From Spizellomyces sp. 'palustris' (taxonomy: Eukaryota; Chytridiomycota; Chytridiomycetes; Spizellomycetales; Spizellomycetaceae), in contig QEAR01000020.1 in assembly GCA_006535965.1 (NCBI GenBank), positions 230,961 through 294,960 on the forward strand: 64,000 nt of DNA. The letters are read 5' to 3'. This document shows, one piece after another, positions 36,042-49,754 of the stretch. The translations under genes were made by a program, and so were the position numbers. Below the pieces are notes generated by a model, which was not told where the DNA came from, did not search any database, and saw only the letters and a program-made list of their open reading frames with translations. The number at the start of each line of letters is the position of its first letter. Positions within the stretch are counted from its first letter, which is position 1.

Positions 36042-39000
36042 TCAAAACCCAATAACAGCATCCACCAACTCACAAGCCAACCCCGCATGCTTCAACTTTT
36101 TCGCACGACTCGCATGCGCAAACGTACCCGCTTCCATCAACCCCCTAAACCCCACTTCCCCCAACCTGGTTAAAAGCGGGTCACTCGTCGTATCATTCAA
36201 CTGTGGAGATTGTATCGGTGGTGGTGGTGATGAGGATGTTGGGGTGGGTGGGGCGCTTCGGCGGTGAGGGGGTGTGCCTGGAAACGTGGGTGAAAAAGTC
36301 GGTGTTGTTGTTGTTGTTGTTGTTGTTGTATTATTATTATTATTATTGGGGGTGCGGACAAGGATGAGGGTACGGAGGATACGGTGGATGGCGTCGAGGA
36401 TGACCAGGTTTTGGCTTGTGGCGAGGATAGTGTTCATACGGGGCAAGAGTCCGTCCGATCTAAAAACACACACACACGAGTTAGATACCACTCTAATCGC
36501 AAAATGTACACACACACAAAACTTGCATTAATCCAAACACATCAGGAACAACTTTGGCAGCCTCCGCCAAACACTCATAAATCATTGACAACTCCCCATC
36601 CGACTCGGCCGTCTCCAACATGGTCGACATCATCCCCACCATTAAAACAGAAACCTTGACATTTCCCATCCCAACTTGCTCAAACATGTTTCGATACCGC
36701 GGCCGACTTTTATCGTGGTGTTGGTCATCCGTATCAAACCCAGCAGCCATCCAAAGCTCAAAAGGCCGATCCGCAAAAGGGAGGATGGGTAAAATGTATC
36801 CAACGCGGTTCAAGGATACATCGCCTTGACTTGCTTGTAGTAGGATTTGCAATGCACCCGCCGTCGCGGTTTTGGTCATGGGGTGCTTGATCCCTTTCAA
36901 TACATTGGCGGCAATCGCAAACGGGAATGTATCCACCTTGAATGAAATCCCCATGGAAGCGTCCAACCGATCCGCAGCGTCAAGTCCTTGTCGGGCTCGC
37001 ATCAAGGACACGGATACACCCTCTTGCTCAAAACACCCCCGTTTATCCAATGTTTTTATTGTCACGACAGCGAGTCCTAGGGCGGCGTGAAAGACAGGGA
37101 CATGGCCAATTTGCATCAACGACATTGATAACCAAAACATGGAGCGGAGGTACCGGGACTCGGCAGAGAGGCCTCCAACGATATTACACAAGGACATGAC
37201 GATGCTCACAATGAGTTGGCAGTCGTTTTCTTCAAAAAGCGTCAGTGCTCCGCGGAGGGCGACGAGGATTTGGTACAAGAGGTCATCGTCGACTTCGTCA
37301 CGAGCGAGGCAGCCAAGGACAATAAAGGCTCGGGGTTGGATCGCTGGATTGTATTGAAACGCGGTACTGGCTACCAACGACATCCATCGCGCTTTCCAAA
37401 TCGCCGATTGCTCTGGATTCCCCACCACCAAAATTTAAAAAAAAAAAGACCCCCGAGTTCAACAAAACAAATAAAAAAACAAAACAAACCTGCAAGACTC
37501 GTCCCAACTGTCATAACATCCAACATGGTCTTTACAACCATCTCCAACCCACTCAACGGCACATCCCTCGCCACTTCCCCCGACCCAGCCTCCCCATGAA
37601 CACCAAACGGCAACGACAACTTTGGATCCGCCAATTCACTCATCAACTCTCTCAACCCATTCCGTCCACCCGCATCCAATCGCCCGGATGTCCCCAACGC
37701 GTGCACAGCGTTCATGACGATCCCGTGTACACTGTTGCGAACCAGCGGGGACCCAATCCCAACCACCATGGAAACAATGTAAAATAACTCTGGTAGGACG
37801 TGGTCGATATTGTTCCAGTCGTTAAAGGACATGACGAGTACGAGGCGGATGAGGACGGCTATTTCCGTCCACGCTGCGTGGTCAACTAGGGTCAAACAGC
37901 ATCGATAGGACGTGGATGCGATCGCGCGACGTAATCGTGAAATGACTTTACCCGACGCAGGGTACACTCCTGATGACGCGAGGGTGTACACCGTGTTGGC
38001 CAACTCTTCAATGTCGGAAGGTCGTGCCGCGCTGTCCACTGCAACCTGTAAAAGGAGGTCAACGACAGTCGGGACCAGAGATTCGACTTTGGCAATCGTT
38101 GCCCATATCTGTGACTGAAAAAGATTTGACAACTGTAAAATGCACTATGAGTTACAACGTTGCACACACACACTCAAACACAAATACCAAGACACTAACC
38201 TCTTGCTCCTTGACAGTCACCCCCAACAACGCCTCCAAAATCTTTATCAATTTCCCATCGACTCTAGCCCCATCCTCCAAATAAACTGCCAAATTGGGTA
38301 ACCAGGGACCCAGGTACTGAATCGTAAACCGCTTTAACCGAACAGGACTCGCAGCGAGTCCAAAGGCTGCTTCGCTCAGAAATCCTAGTGTGAGTTCTGG
38401 ATGCGACTTTGCCAGTCGTCTACTAATGTCCAGTACAAAGGATTCTATACTTGAGGGTATGAATGCACCTGAACAAAGTTACATTAAAAAAATCAGCATT
38501 TCACCAAAAAAAAAATGCAAACATTGCAAGGACCCCCACCTTTTCCAGACAAAACCCGTTCACCCCCACTCATCCCCACACTCACAGCAACCCCAAACTC
38601 TGCACAAATAGCACACAAAAGCTCATAAGCAGCCCTCCGGACTCCCGCATCCTCACTCCCAAAATTCGCAAAAGCCGCATTCAACAGCGCCCCGACGGTC
38701 GTATCAGGTTGTAACCGTTCCCGCTGTTGCAATGACATGTTCCCATTCACGGAATTCATGGAACTGTTACTCGATCTCCCCAGTCGGAATCGGCTCAACA
38801 TGGTCTGCACCGTCTGGACAATAACGTCGGCTTTGGGTGACATGAATGTGATGCTGACTGTCGTACCCCGTGTCGGACCACTTCGTTCAAAGACTTTGAG
38901 AACACACTCTTGCTCACGTCCAGGTAGTATATCCTCAATCTCGGAAACATGATACATATCGTTGAGTGCCGTTCCACCGTCTCGTTTGGCTAGTAAGATC

Positions 39001-42000
39001 GACACGGATTCCGCGTTTACTTTTAGGACGACAGGGACTTGGACTCGATACCCCTTCACCCATGCCACAGGTGAAAAAACAATCGTGTCACTCTCTTGTT
39101 CTGTCGGTGCTGGATACGTTGGAGGTCGTTGCATCGTTGGAGCTTCCACCTGCGTCCCACTGACAGGATCCATTTTGGCTTGCACGTCCGGTGCAGGTCC
39201 CAGTCGCGCAATTAGATTCGACAACTCTCCAAATGTGCTTTCACTCAGGACGGATTTCATACTTGTCTCACCGCCACTAGCGGATTTGGCATCCAATCCA
39301 GAGGTACTTTTACTGCTCTTGTGGGTTGCTTTCCGAAGGGATGGAGATGGTGGCGACGACGATCCGACAGATTTGGATGGCGATGGACTCTCCTTACCAC
39401 CCAAATGAGAAACTGAGCGTCGGGTCAGTCGACTCGCGGCGGCTGCTGCAAGGGTACCCCCGCTTCTACTGGACGTGGTGACCACACCCATTGCTGTAGC
39501 ATGTTGTTGCAGCCGCTCGATACGATCAAGGTTCAACGCCAAGTGCCGGTGCAATCGCAACATGTCCAAATCGCTCACTCCGGATTCAGTAGTCGATCGT
39601 GGTCCATCTGGTGCCACAGGCGCCTGCAATTGTGGGTTCTGTTTTTTTTTTTTCATTTCAAACTATGACTTTCAAGAGCATCGTGAAAACATGAACTACA
39701 ACTTACCGAAACATCTCTCAGAAACCCGTGAACTCTAGTCACATTTTCCCTCAAAACATCATTGACGCCGCTCATGAACGCTTCCTTGACACCAAAAAGC
39801 ACATTGTTCGCCAAGTTTTGGACCACTTTGGTAATAAGGACGAGCCCTCTCCGCAACTCTCGGCGCAGCTCACTTGCTTCAACAATTCCATGCGTCTCTG
39901 GGGAGACGATAGCAGGGCAAAAGAAACGGAGGAACAGAAATCCTCCGACAGCCGTTACACGCGCATCAGGGAACCGCGATCCGACCAACCGCCACACAAT
40001 CGCACATGCTTCCCTTAAAGGTCGAGGAAACCGTGCAGTCCCCGGTCCAACGATACTATCCAAGACTCCCTGAGCCACAATTTTCAAGTTTCGAAGATTC
40101 GTCTCCTGGTTATCCGTCGGTGACAACTTGACGGGATCTACTTCAAAGCTCATGGGAGGGCATCGTTCCGTGAGTTCAGAAATTAACGGCTTTAACGTCC
40201 GCACAAGGTATTCCTGCCCTTGCGACTTTGCATAAATCGTGAGCAACCTCGTCGCCATACTATTCCGACGGAACAAATTCGCTGGTGTGTCCGTGTTGTC
40301 TACCTCGCGCTTCACCACTTTTTCTATAAGATCCAAGGCTTTCCCACGTCCCTCAAACACAGCGACAAGAACACCAGCAACCTCATCCACATCAGCTACA
40401 GGCGCAACTTCTCCCATCGCAACAGCAATATCCAGTCCCTCTTCCTGCTCAGTGAGTAGCTGTACGAGCTTTGCATACCGGTATTTGGTCATTTCTCCCG
40501 CGTCACCGAGTTCCCCAGACAGTCGCTCTTGGGCGTCCCCGATTTTTAAGAAATTGGTCAACACAGCCGCAAATGCCCCTCGTATCGATTCATCCGCGTG
40601 ATACATCATGTTTAGAGTAGGGCCGAGTTGTACATCAATGTTTGAGGCCAAGAGATTGGTCAAGGCTTGAATCGTGTGCTCCCGCAAAGCATTGCTTTGA
40701 TGCTGCGGAGACGCTGTCGGATCGTCCTCTGACGCCCGCGATCGTAGCAATACCTTTAGTAAAAACTCAAAGTACTTGCCAGCGGCAAGGCCTTTAGATT
40801 TCGGGCCGTCCCGTCTTCGTTTCGAGACCAAATAGCCTTGTAAGGGGAGGTCATCAAGTAGCGCCACCATCGCCTTTACGCACGCCATATCTGCATCACG
40901 CTGGAGCTTCATGACATTGGCCACTGCATCTTCAGGGATATCCATGTACTTGTTAACCCCCTCGACCATTTTCCATCCCATGAGAGCTTGCAAAATGTCT
41001 CTCCGAACACGCATCTCGCCGGTAATTCGAATGACATCCCGCTTCGATATCAGGGCCTCGACTGCCAAACACAACCGAACTCGGATCCTCAGACTTGTTG
41101 GGTCGACAATGACAAGCGTATCCAGATACCGTAGCATCTGAGCAATGACTGAACCCAAATCCACGTCACCCAACAATGAAGAGGACAAGACACTGCCAGC
41201 ATCTGGCCTGTCAAACGTCAACCGCAAAACCGACGCGAGATAGTCCACAAACAGCGTGTTTTTGGCTGTAAGTCGCGGTTCATGCGTCGTCGGGTCAAAC
41301 AATTGGTTTGATGTGAGATGCGAGATGTGGGTGAACAAGATTCCTAAACAATCTCATTAGAAAAACCGGAATACCGCAATGTTTCCCCCAGCACATTTGT
41401 TCCACATGACTTACCGTACATGCCCTCTCCCAACTCTAATCCCAAACATTCCTTAACGGCCTCCCTGATGACAACAGAGTCGCATACCATCAGTTCAACA
41501 AGGTCAGCAATAAACTTTTCGACAGTGGCCCTCGCACCACTGTACGCGCTCATTAGTTGAACCCCCACCATCCCCGTCCAGGGTACGGATACGCCCAAAT
41601 TTGCTTCTGCGTGCTCAAATACCAAGGCCGTCGATCCTGTTGATTTTCGTCTGCTGTCTGGTTTGTCGGACGTACCGACTGAGGCGCGCCCAGGTGTCCC
41701 ATGCTGCAGGGGCGATTGGGAATGCTGCTGTTCGACAGCCATGGCACTCGCTTTCAAACAGACACCTCCCAAGGCGCACAGGAATGCGGTATAGTTGATC
41801 CATTCACCCTTCTCGTCCCCTGTGAACATTGCTAGGCCAATGCCACTGCCTCCTCTTTTGAGCTTCTTTCGACCATCATCTTCATTATCTTGTGACCCAA
41901 CCGTAGCGGTCCCTCCAGTCCACAATCCCGCATCGTTACCACCAGATTCTCCCGCAGCGCCACCAGCATCAGCGCTGTTTGCCGTGCTTGCAGATACTGA

Positions 42001-45000
42001 GCGTCTTCTTCCTGATGGTCCAATACCGGAGGTTTTCCAGCACTTGTAGACTTCTTCCCATGCGCCCATGTTGCCCGGAGTCGGAACGCTGATGGATCTC
42101 AGGATAGCTCTAGCTCGCTTGTAGACCGCCTTTTGCCCTCCTGCGCCTCCACTTCCAAGTATAACCCGACAAACCTCCCGGTACACCGCCAGATTCTCCA
42201 TGAGAGGGGACGTTGCGGCTCCTCCGCTGGCAATGTCCTTTGCTTCGCCAATCAATTCGCCTTCTTCCAGAGCAGCTTCCAGCCAAGAAGCCGCTGCCTT
42301 GCCTACAACTGCCGCATCACCCCAACTCCCAGCAAGTGCCACAAGAATCGCCACTTCCATGGCGACGCTCGCCGCAAACCGATCCGGAATCTCCATCCCA
42401 CTTCTCGAAGTCACAAGACCGCGCCTCATCAAAGTCCTGTTCCGCAGCCGGGTAAGCTCGCTTCCCAACGTCAAGAGTTCTTTCCCTTGTTCCGAGCTGC
42501 TGGTCAAATCTTCCAAGACAGCCCGAGAAACACCAAGGAAAATTTGGCTCGTTGAACGCCAAAACACTTTCATGGACTGTTCGGCGACTTGGGGAAAGTC
42601 CATTGTAACAGCTGCCGGAATGCGCCAGTCCGTCACAGACCCGTCCCAATAAGGAATCATATCCTTGGACATGAGCCGAGTTAGAACGTGGCCCGCCAGG
42701 TCACGAATCGAAGGGTGTGGATCGAGAAGGCAAGATGTCAATCCGGCAAAGAGGTGACGCAGCTCTTCCGCGTTCAGAACGGTTGCTTCTTTCTACATAC
42801 GCACGGTAAACACATGTTATGAATGCAATCAGACAATATAATAAAATGCAACTATAGCAATGTGCCAATTCTCACCGCTAATGCCAACATTGGACATTTT
42901 GTCCACATTCTGAGTATGTTCCACACAATTTGAAATCTTTCATTCGCTTCCTCTTGTTGAGCTTTCCTGAGCTTGCGGTCGGTCTGAGATGCTCGGAAGC
43001 CACCCATTTTCTTTCCTTTAGGATCAATGGTATGCCGGTCGCGAGTAGTACTTTCCTAAATACGATTGGTACATGTGTTAACACAAGGCTTTCCGAAACG
43101 TAAACCCGAAAACTTACAGTGAACAAGTGCCGGATGTGTCCAGCTAGGCTGGCATCCACGGTGGGATTCCATGGCAAAGGATCTCCCTCTGCCACAATGC
43201 CCCAAAATGCCTTAACGAATGCCACCTTATACAGTGGTGGCGCCCCAGGATCAGTCATGATGGCCACAACCGTCCGTAAAGTGCTCCACGGATTTGCTTT
43301 ATAGAGCGCTCCGACACATTCGGCGAGAAGACGGTGATCGAGAACACCCCCGTCTTCAGAAACACCGCTGGTGGTCAGCGTAAGAAGACGTTGACTGTCA
43401 AACAGCTTTTCCTAATAGGATCCGGAGCGGTTGAGTCGTAAGAAATATTTCCTTTGATCAATCGTACTGAATCACAAACCTTTAATTCCACCTCGACTGC
43501 CGCACCCACAAGCCTCAACGGTCCGCCTTCCGCTTTGCTGACAAATGTGCTTGCTTTAACAATGTCCACACAGCACAATGTAGGGACTTCCCCAGCCTTG
43601 CTTCTCACGTTCTTACGTATATTTTCCAAGAACGCGGCCTTTTTCGCAACAGACGTGCTTCCCCCGCCAGGCAATGCAAGTAACCGTTGTCGGTCCCCCG
43701 TGTTTCCTACCATTCCAATGGTATACAGGACATCCGGACACAAAACCAATAGCATGGTTTGGACAGGCCAGAAGACAGCCTTTCTTCGAGAGGAGTCGGC
43801 ATTCAGATTGAAGGTGTCAAAGAGCTGATCGGGATGACCTGCCCAATCATCTTTAGATCACCTGCGAAATAAACACTATCAAAATGACGAACCCATCGAC
43901 ATACCTTCCATACGACCTTGACTTTGGCAGAGCGTTTGGAACTCTGCTGGGAACACCTCTATCCAGTTCCATATGGCACGTCGTAGAACAATAGCTGTTA
44001 AAAATTGTGCACGTTTGGAGAAGCTTTTGCAATGATGTGCCAACTCTATCGATGAAAAGTTTAGAAGAAGATAGATGAAGAATCGCGTGCGCGCACACAT
44101 ACCTGCGAGTACCATCCCCAGTCGATGTCGGTTGATGCTGCACCACTCCAAGTATCTCAACTCAGTCAGATCACCGCTTTCACGATCGCCTGACTGACTT
44201 AAATCATCCTTGCTCGAGGATACGTTCCCACTGTTACTCCCAACGGATCCAGTCTGCGCTAGGTGCAGAGAGCGAGCTTTTATCTTTGAGAAAACCACGG
44301 GCCAATTTGATGCCGAGAGATAAAAAAGAACTTTTCCTGCTGCTCTATGAATTTCGGAAAGCAAATCCGCCTGTGAAGGTAGGCTGGAGAAAGGTGATGA
44401 CAAGAGCGCCGAAGGGCTGGCGGTAGTTGATAGCGATGACAATATTAGCGACATTGGCGACCCTAGCTCGCTGCTCTCCGACAGCGGCCCATAACCGTGG
44501 TTGATAGTATCTGTGTTGATCGCCGCGGCAGTGGTGTAAAAAAATCGTGTGACAACCACCAGGAGAAACCGAGCTAAATTTTCCTCTAGTGGCGGGGGGT
44601 CAACAAACGGTGGCCTCAGACTCATAGTAACAGCGCCCGCGCTGTGTAGAGCATGATCGGTTGCAGATGAGAGATAGGAAAGCTTGTGTTGTTGTGGCAT
44701 AGGTGACAGAGTAATGCTAGGTACCCTGGCGCGACCAGTACGGGCGGTTGATGATCGCGACGTTTGTTCCGCCTGCGTAGCCGTGGATCGGGACATGACA
44801 CTGGTCGTATTGCTTCGAGTCGTGCGGGGCGAAGAAGAAAGGCGTCCCATAGAAGTATCAGTTTGCTCATTCCGGTGAAGATTTGGAACGGTACCCAGGG
44901 CATCACGGTGGCATTTCCAGGCGAACGCCGTACAGTCGCCCAAGAGACGGAGAACCAAGAGTTGGGAGTGGAGTATGTCAATAGAAAGAGATGGGTCGTC

Positions 45001-45366
45001 TGGAGCAAGCGTGAAAGACTAGAGGACAATAAATGCATGTAAGATTTGCAAATTAAATCTTTGACACCAAGGCAGCCTTACCCTTGATATGCCATCTAAA
45101 ACGTTCGCCAGTGCTCCAATGACGTCTCTCAGTCGCCATTGGGACAGTTCCACAATTGACCTTACGCTTTGACTGAATAATGGGTCTACCTCCAAAGCGG
45201 CAAACGTCAATCCAGAATTGACCGGTAGCTGGAGATTTATAGAGACAGAGTAATTTAGGTTCGTTGCAATAAGGCGCACGAGTATGCCGTTAGCCATACT
45301 AACCTTTTCTGTTACCCGATTGATGAGAGTAATGAGTAGCCGTGCGTCCTGCCCGGACGAGGCCAT
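36042..45366 (-). CDS. Neurofibromin-type RasGAP (NF1/Ira family), Sec14-less
   Basis: Multi-exon minus-strand gene, roughly 2,700 residues. The first exon is 45082-45366 (MASSGQDARLLITL start); the second starts at 45018 with a LHSQLLVLRLLGDC segment like NF1. The RasGAP domain lies in 41.3-39.7 kb: arginine finger NLFRRNSMATRLL (about 40255-40275), LRNLKIVAQGVLDSIV and the FLFLRFFCPAIVSPE core (near 39900). Then SDLDMLRLHRHL, a Ser/Pro-rich linker, LARLGPAP-like sequence and an NF1-like PH module (LNDMYHVSEIEDI, about 38960). C-terminal HEAT-like helices extend to TAG/TGA at 36042. It accelerates GTP hydrolysis by Ras at the plasma membrane. The CRAL-TRIO/Sec14 core that normally sits between the LGPP segment and the PH module is missing. 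The C-terminus holds simple Asn and Thr runs (about 36300-36345). Most internal introns are 50-90 nt; not every border was resolved. Confidence 0.9.
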
Positions 45367-46675
45367 TTTTGAATCTTCCGACAAAGCTTGGTAGTGGGCG
45401 AGATATTTACAGCTGTGCCATTGAGCAGGGGTGCAAGGAAGCACTATATACACCAAGGCCTATGAAAACAGAATAAGGAAATGGACAACACAACGACTCT
45501 ACGCTCGTGCCCGTTTATTGACAATGCTTTGGTTCACCACCCTGCTACAATTGGCCGAGGCTCTTGGAGGGTCTGCTGAGTGAGTCACGTCACCATAGCA
45601 ACATGCTCGCGTGACCACCAACCAAAAAGCCACGCATACTGGACAGTACAGAAAGTTGCCAAATGCACCTGCAAGTTCAGGTTTGCCCAGTTGCAGCCAA
45701 GTTCAAAAATGGTGACCCTCTTGCGTCCGAGAGTGTAAGTTGGGAAAAGATGGACCATAGATCAGAAAGGTCATCAATGCACATCTCATGTGGGTTGAAA
45801 GTGAAAGTGTTCCAAACAGCAAGGTTCTGGCTGTATGCCTACATGATTTGTGTACATGATTTGTGTATGCAACAGAGTTTTGCACAAGGGTGCGACCTAC
45901 CATGTCTGTCGGTGCTGGATAGAAATTGGTCAAAGTTTGTGGTTTAAAATGTCTATTAATCTAGGACAATAAGGCTCGGTTGTTTCTCTAACGAGGAATT
46001 TCGATTCGGGTAACTTGACTGATAGAAGGACTTCTTGTCCAATGACGCCGTCGATACAAATCACGCTGTGATCTGGTTGTTGCGGCAGACTCGTGCCCGA
46101 CGAACATTTTGTAAAGAGAAGTTGATCTTGCGCTCTTCCATCTCCTCCCGACTTCAACGATCCATAGGTCCCGGCTGCTCTCGTAGACATTGTTATTTTT
46201 TTTTCTTTTTCTTTCTAGCGCATATTTGTTTATCATTGTCTCCTAGGAAGCTGTCATTTCACTTGATCGGATCAAAAGTCGGCGGGGGTCTCGGACGCTT
46301 GTGCAAAATTCTGTGCACCGGCGCGTGCAACCAACGTCGATCAACGCAGACTTTCTTCCGTAATCATATTTTGTGGCTGCCGCGCGAGATTGAACGCATT
46401 TTTAACTTTGCGCATTGCCTTTACTTGATGATGGTGATTGGTTATCTTGGGAAAGAACGTGGAAATGGCGAGACATAACCCAAAAAAAAGCATTATAGGA
46501 GTCTAAAGGAAAGCAAAAGCAAAAAAAAGACCTTCCGTCCCTTGACCATTTGCTCACCTAGCCTTGTTCAGGTGAAAAGATCAAGTTGTAGCCGCTGAGG
46601 GTTGCATTGCGATCCTGGACATGCTTAAATAGACAGGTCCTGGTCGAGTTCCCTTGGTTTTGTCATCAGACATCT
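45367..46675. other. Divergent intergenic region (RasGAP / LLTP-like)
   Basis: 1.3 kb. A minus ORF of 86 codons (45930-46190) has somewhat protein-like composition but no recognisable domain or introns; it was left unannotated. T- and A-runs near 46195 and 46480-46530. Confidence 0.35.
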
Positions 46676-49600
46676 ATGCAAACAATGATCGGCAAGTCAC
46701 TGCTGCTTGCCAGCTTATCCTGCGCACTGGTTGCTGCGCAAACAGAAAACCCGTTCAGCGTCATCGCGCCAGCCTTCAGATACGAAAAGCCAGAATGGCA
46801 ATCTTTGAAGGATGTGGACTTCTCTGCCATTGAGTCTTCTCCTCTCACACTTTTTCAGGGCGGAAAGATTGAGCCCTCTTGCATGGTAAGGATGACATTT
46901 AACGCGCTGGAATCCGAATGACACTTAACAGTGTGCTCTACGCTTTCTCAATAGACAAATGAGACTCAAGTGTACCAACTAAACAACACAGCTATGATCA
47001 CAGCCGAGGACCAAGCCCAGCATTCCCTGACAGGTTTCGCCGCAACAGTGTACCTTTCTTGCATCTCTGAGGTGAAGGAAGGTACTCCCGCGCATATATA
47101 CGACCTACAGATAAAAGATCCCAAAGTCTTCTCCAGTGCCGCGGACACCAGCCCTATAAAGGATGTTGACTTTTCTCGTCCTTTTCACATCGTCCGTAGT
47201 CTCAACGGGACCGTCCTTGGAGTTCAGGTCACACCTGGCGATATTCCCGAAGTAGTTCAGATTAAAAAAGCCATTGCCGAGAACTTCCAGACGAGCTTCC
47301 AATACGCAAACGACACTAAAACGTTTGTTGACGAGAAAGGTGTACTGGCACAGAGAACAGCCCGCTACAATGCTGCCACCGATGGAAATAATCGTTATGC
47401 GATCGAGGCGCAATTTACCGACAAGGATGTAGCTGCATATGGCCCAGGAACTCAGATTAACAAGGACGTCCTTTACTTTACTGCAAAGACAAAAGCTCTG
47501 GTTGACGCGAAGGTATGCCATATTAGAGCTCTCTATAAGCCAATTATGATGCTAACTTGCCATTTCTAGGGCCGTATCCGTGAATCGATTGACCGTTCTT
47601 TTGCTATTGTAAATGGCAAGCAAGATCAAAGCTTCCAGTCCAACGCAGCAGCAACCACTGGCAAGTCTGACCAGAAGGTCGCTCTCAAAATCTATGGTAC
47701 ATTTGCAATCGTTCATTTTGCCGAGATGTTGCTTCATTTAACCTTGGGATTTTCCTGTCTCAGGCGGTTCTGACTTGGTTTACACCGAGTCCGTCGCACG
47801 TATTCCGATTGACACAGGCACAACGCTCGAGAATCAGTCGACCAAGCCATACACCGAAGACGGTCACAAGCGTTCGAGGCGCCAATCATCAATCGCAATG
47901 CGTCCAGAAGATTTGATGTCTTCGTTCCAAGATGTCGAGATGCCCCGACTTGACGTTAACAAGGTTGTCCGAGACTTTATCGACTCTCCCGAAGACGGTG
48001 TCGCGTCCGCCCAATTGATCCGCGTGGCGCGATCTGATCCCACTGTGGTCTCAACTCTCCTTGGATCTACACCGCATGGATCTCTTCTGCACCGTCGTGC
48101 GGATCAGAATGTGCATGCGCGAAGCGGCCTCTTTGCGGCTTTGGCTGTCACTGGCGACGAGGCAGCGCACCATCGTTTGCTCGACCTTGCTCTTCAGAAA
48201 CGCGACAACGGAGCTCGCCATGCCCTCTTATATGCGCGAAACCCATCATTGAAAATTGTTGAGCGAGCGATTGAGGAGCTGAAAGGAGAGGTCGACCTCC
48301 CACTCTTGGCCTCCCTATTAGAAAATCAGTCTCCTGAAGTTGCTCGGCGGTACATTTCGCCTTACCTTGTGCCTCTTAACAGCGACGCTGACGACTTTGA
48401 GAAAATTAAAGTTTTGCGTGCAATTGGCAATATGGGTCAAAATGCGGAAGTAGCAAAGGACGCGCTTGTTTCTCTGGTGAGCGACAGAACCGCATCTCCA
48501 GAAGTACGGGAAGCGGCAGCCGACGTCCTATCGACTTTCAGCACACCCAACCATGCTCATCTCACAAGGCGCGAGGGTGAACTCCTCACAGATTGGACTG
48601 CTGAAAATGCCGATCTTGAAATGATAGCGTTGCGTTCCTATCGTCTGGAGGACGTCAAGGCATACCCCAACTACCGTGCGTACGCCATTTCGAAAACTGT
48701 AGGCTGGGACAACTTCAATGTGAAGCCATACGTTGGCGTTTTTATGGGATCAGCGCAAAACGGCTGCTTGGGCGGAGACCTGAAAGGCAGTGCCAGGTTG
48801 CGGGGGTTTGGAACAGCATTCGGGAACCAAGCAGAGATAGTTGACGTCTACGGCCTTATTAACAGAAACCAAACCGCTCTTGGTCGTGCCTATGTGACTG
48901 CCAAACTGGCTGGGAAAACGATTCTAGACGAGAACTATGAGCAGAAATGCTTGAACGCGAGCATTCCAATCGCGTCAATCAAAGGGCCTACCATACCATT
49001 CACTTATAAGTTTCCTATCTATGCCTTGATCGTAGATGTCGGTTTCGAGGTTGGATCAGAGCTTGCCGCTGTCTTGGAAGCAAAAGCCTGCGGCAACAGC
49101 GCGTCGCTCTCCCCCGCGTCCACCGTCTCTCTGACCTTGGCAGGAACAGCAGGTGTGAGTGTACTGAAAGTTAGAGGGGCCGTCACACTGGCAGGGACAG
49201 TCGGCGTGAAATTGGGCCCGATGCTGGAACTTGGTTCAAAGTCCAACTCCACTTCCCCCGCCGCCAAAGCTCCAACTCAACCACAATCCGGCAATGCTCC
49301 AACTCAACCACAACCCTCTCCAACGGCCAAAATCCCGAACCAATTGCCATCCGCTTCCACCCCCACCTCAAGCCCTTATCCAATCTACCAAAAAGGCTTC
49401 CGGAAAACGTCCCCGCCCGGCCCACAAATACTTCCCCCGAAAGGCACCCCGAAGCAGCCCTCGCATCTCCCGATAAGGTCCTTCAATACCAAGGAAGCAC
49501 GTTCCGCACAAGTCGCGATTGACAATGAGCAACTTCGGCCTTTGAACAAACTTGGCGCTCGCCAAGCAGCACCAGCATCATCCGAATGTCAGGCATGCCT

Positions 49601-49754
49601 TGGTCTCAGCTTTGGGATCAATGGTGGTACACTTAGCCTAACTGGGTCGTTCGATGCTGTGTACGGAAAGGTTTCAAAGACCTTCTGGACGTACGAGTTA
49701 GCCGGTACACCTTATGAGCCTATTGAAGGGGCACAGATATGCAAAGATATCTAG
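46676..49754 (+). CDS. Vitellogenin-N / large lipid transfer protein-like secreted protein
   Basis: Exons 46676-46885, 46955-47512, 47570-47696 and 47764-49754 give 961 residues; phases fit. Signal peptide at about 1-22 (LLLASLSCALVAA). The next 250 residues are beta-rich and contain a PGDIPEVVQIKKAIAENFQ segment, the position and pattern of the vitellogenin/apoB start helix (I-K-[RK]-[GA]-I). Then a KRSRR dibasic stretch, a helical HEAT-like superhelix (about 344-600) with paired helices, and beta-sheet-like segments (YKFPIYALIVDVGFEVG and others). A Pro/Gln/Thr-rich linker with two APTQPQ repeats and a final CQACLGLSFGINGGTLSL domain follow. Barrel, helical superhelix and lipid-cavity sheets in this order is the large lipid transfer protein plan, known mainly from animals as yolk and lipoprotein proteins. 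No von Willebrand D domain. Lipid transport is inference. ATG at 46676 was chosen; 46685 is equally possible. Confidence 0.65.

Noticed and set aside
36274-36531. Plus ORF with long valine and leucine runs
   Set aside because: It is antisense to the Asn/Thr runs of the RasGAP C-terminus; no independent support.
45930-46190. 86-codon minus ORF
   Set aside because: Somewhat protein-like but with no homologue recognised, no splice context and no promoter signal; too weak to annotate.
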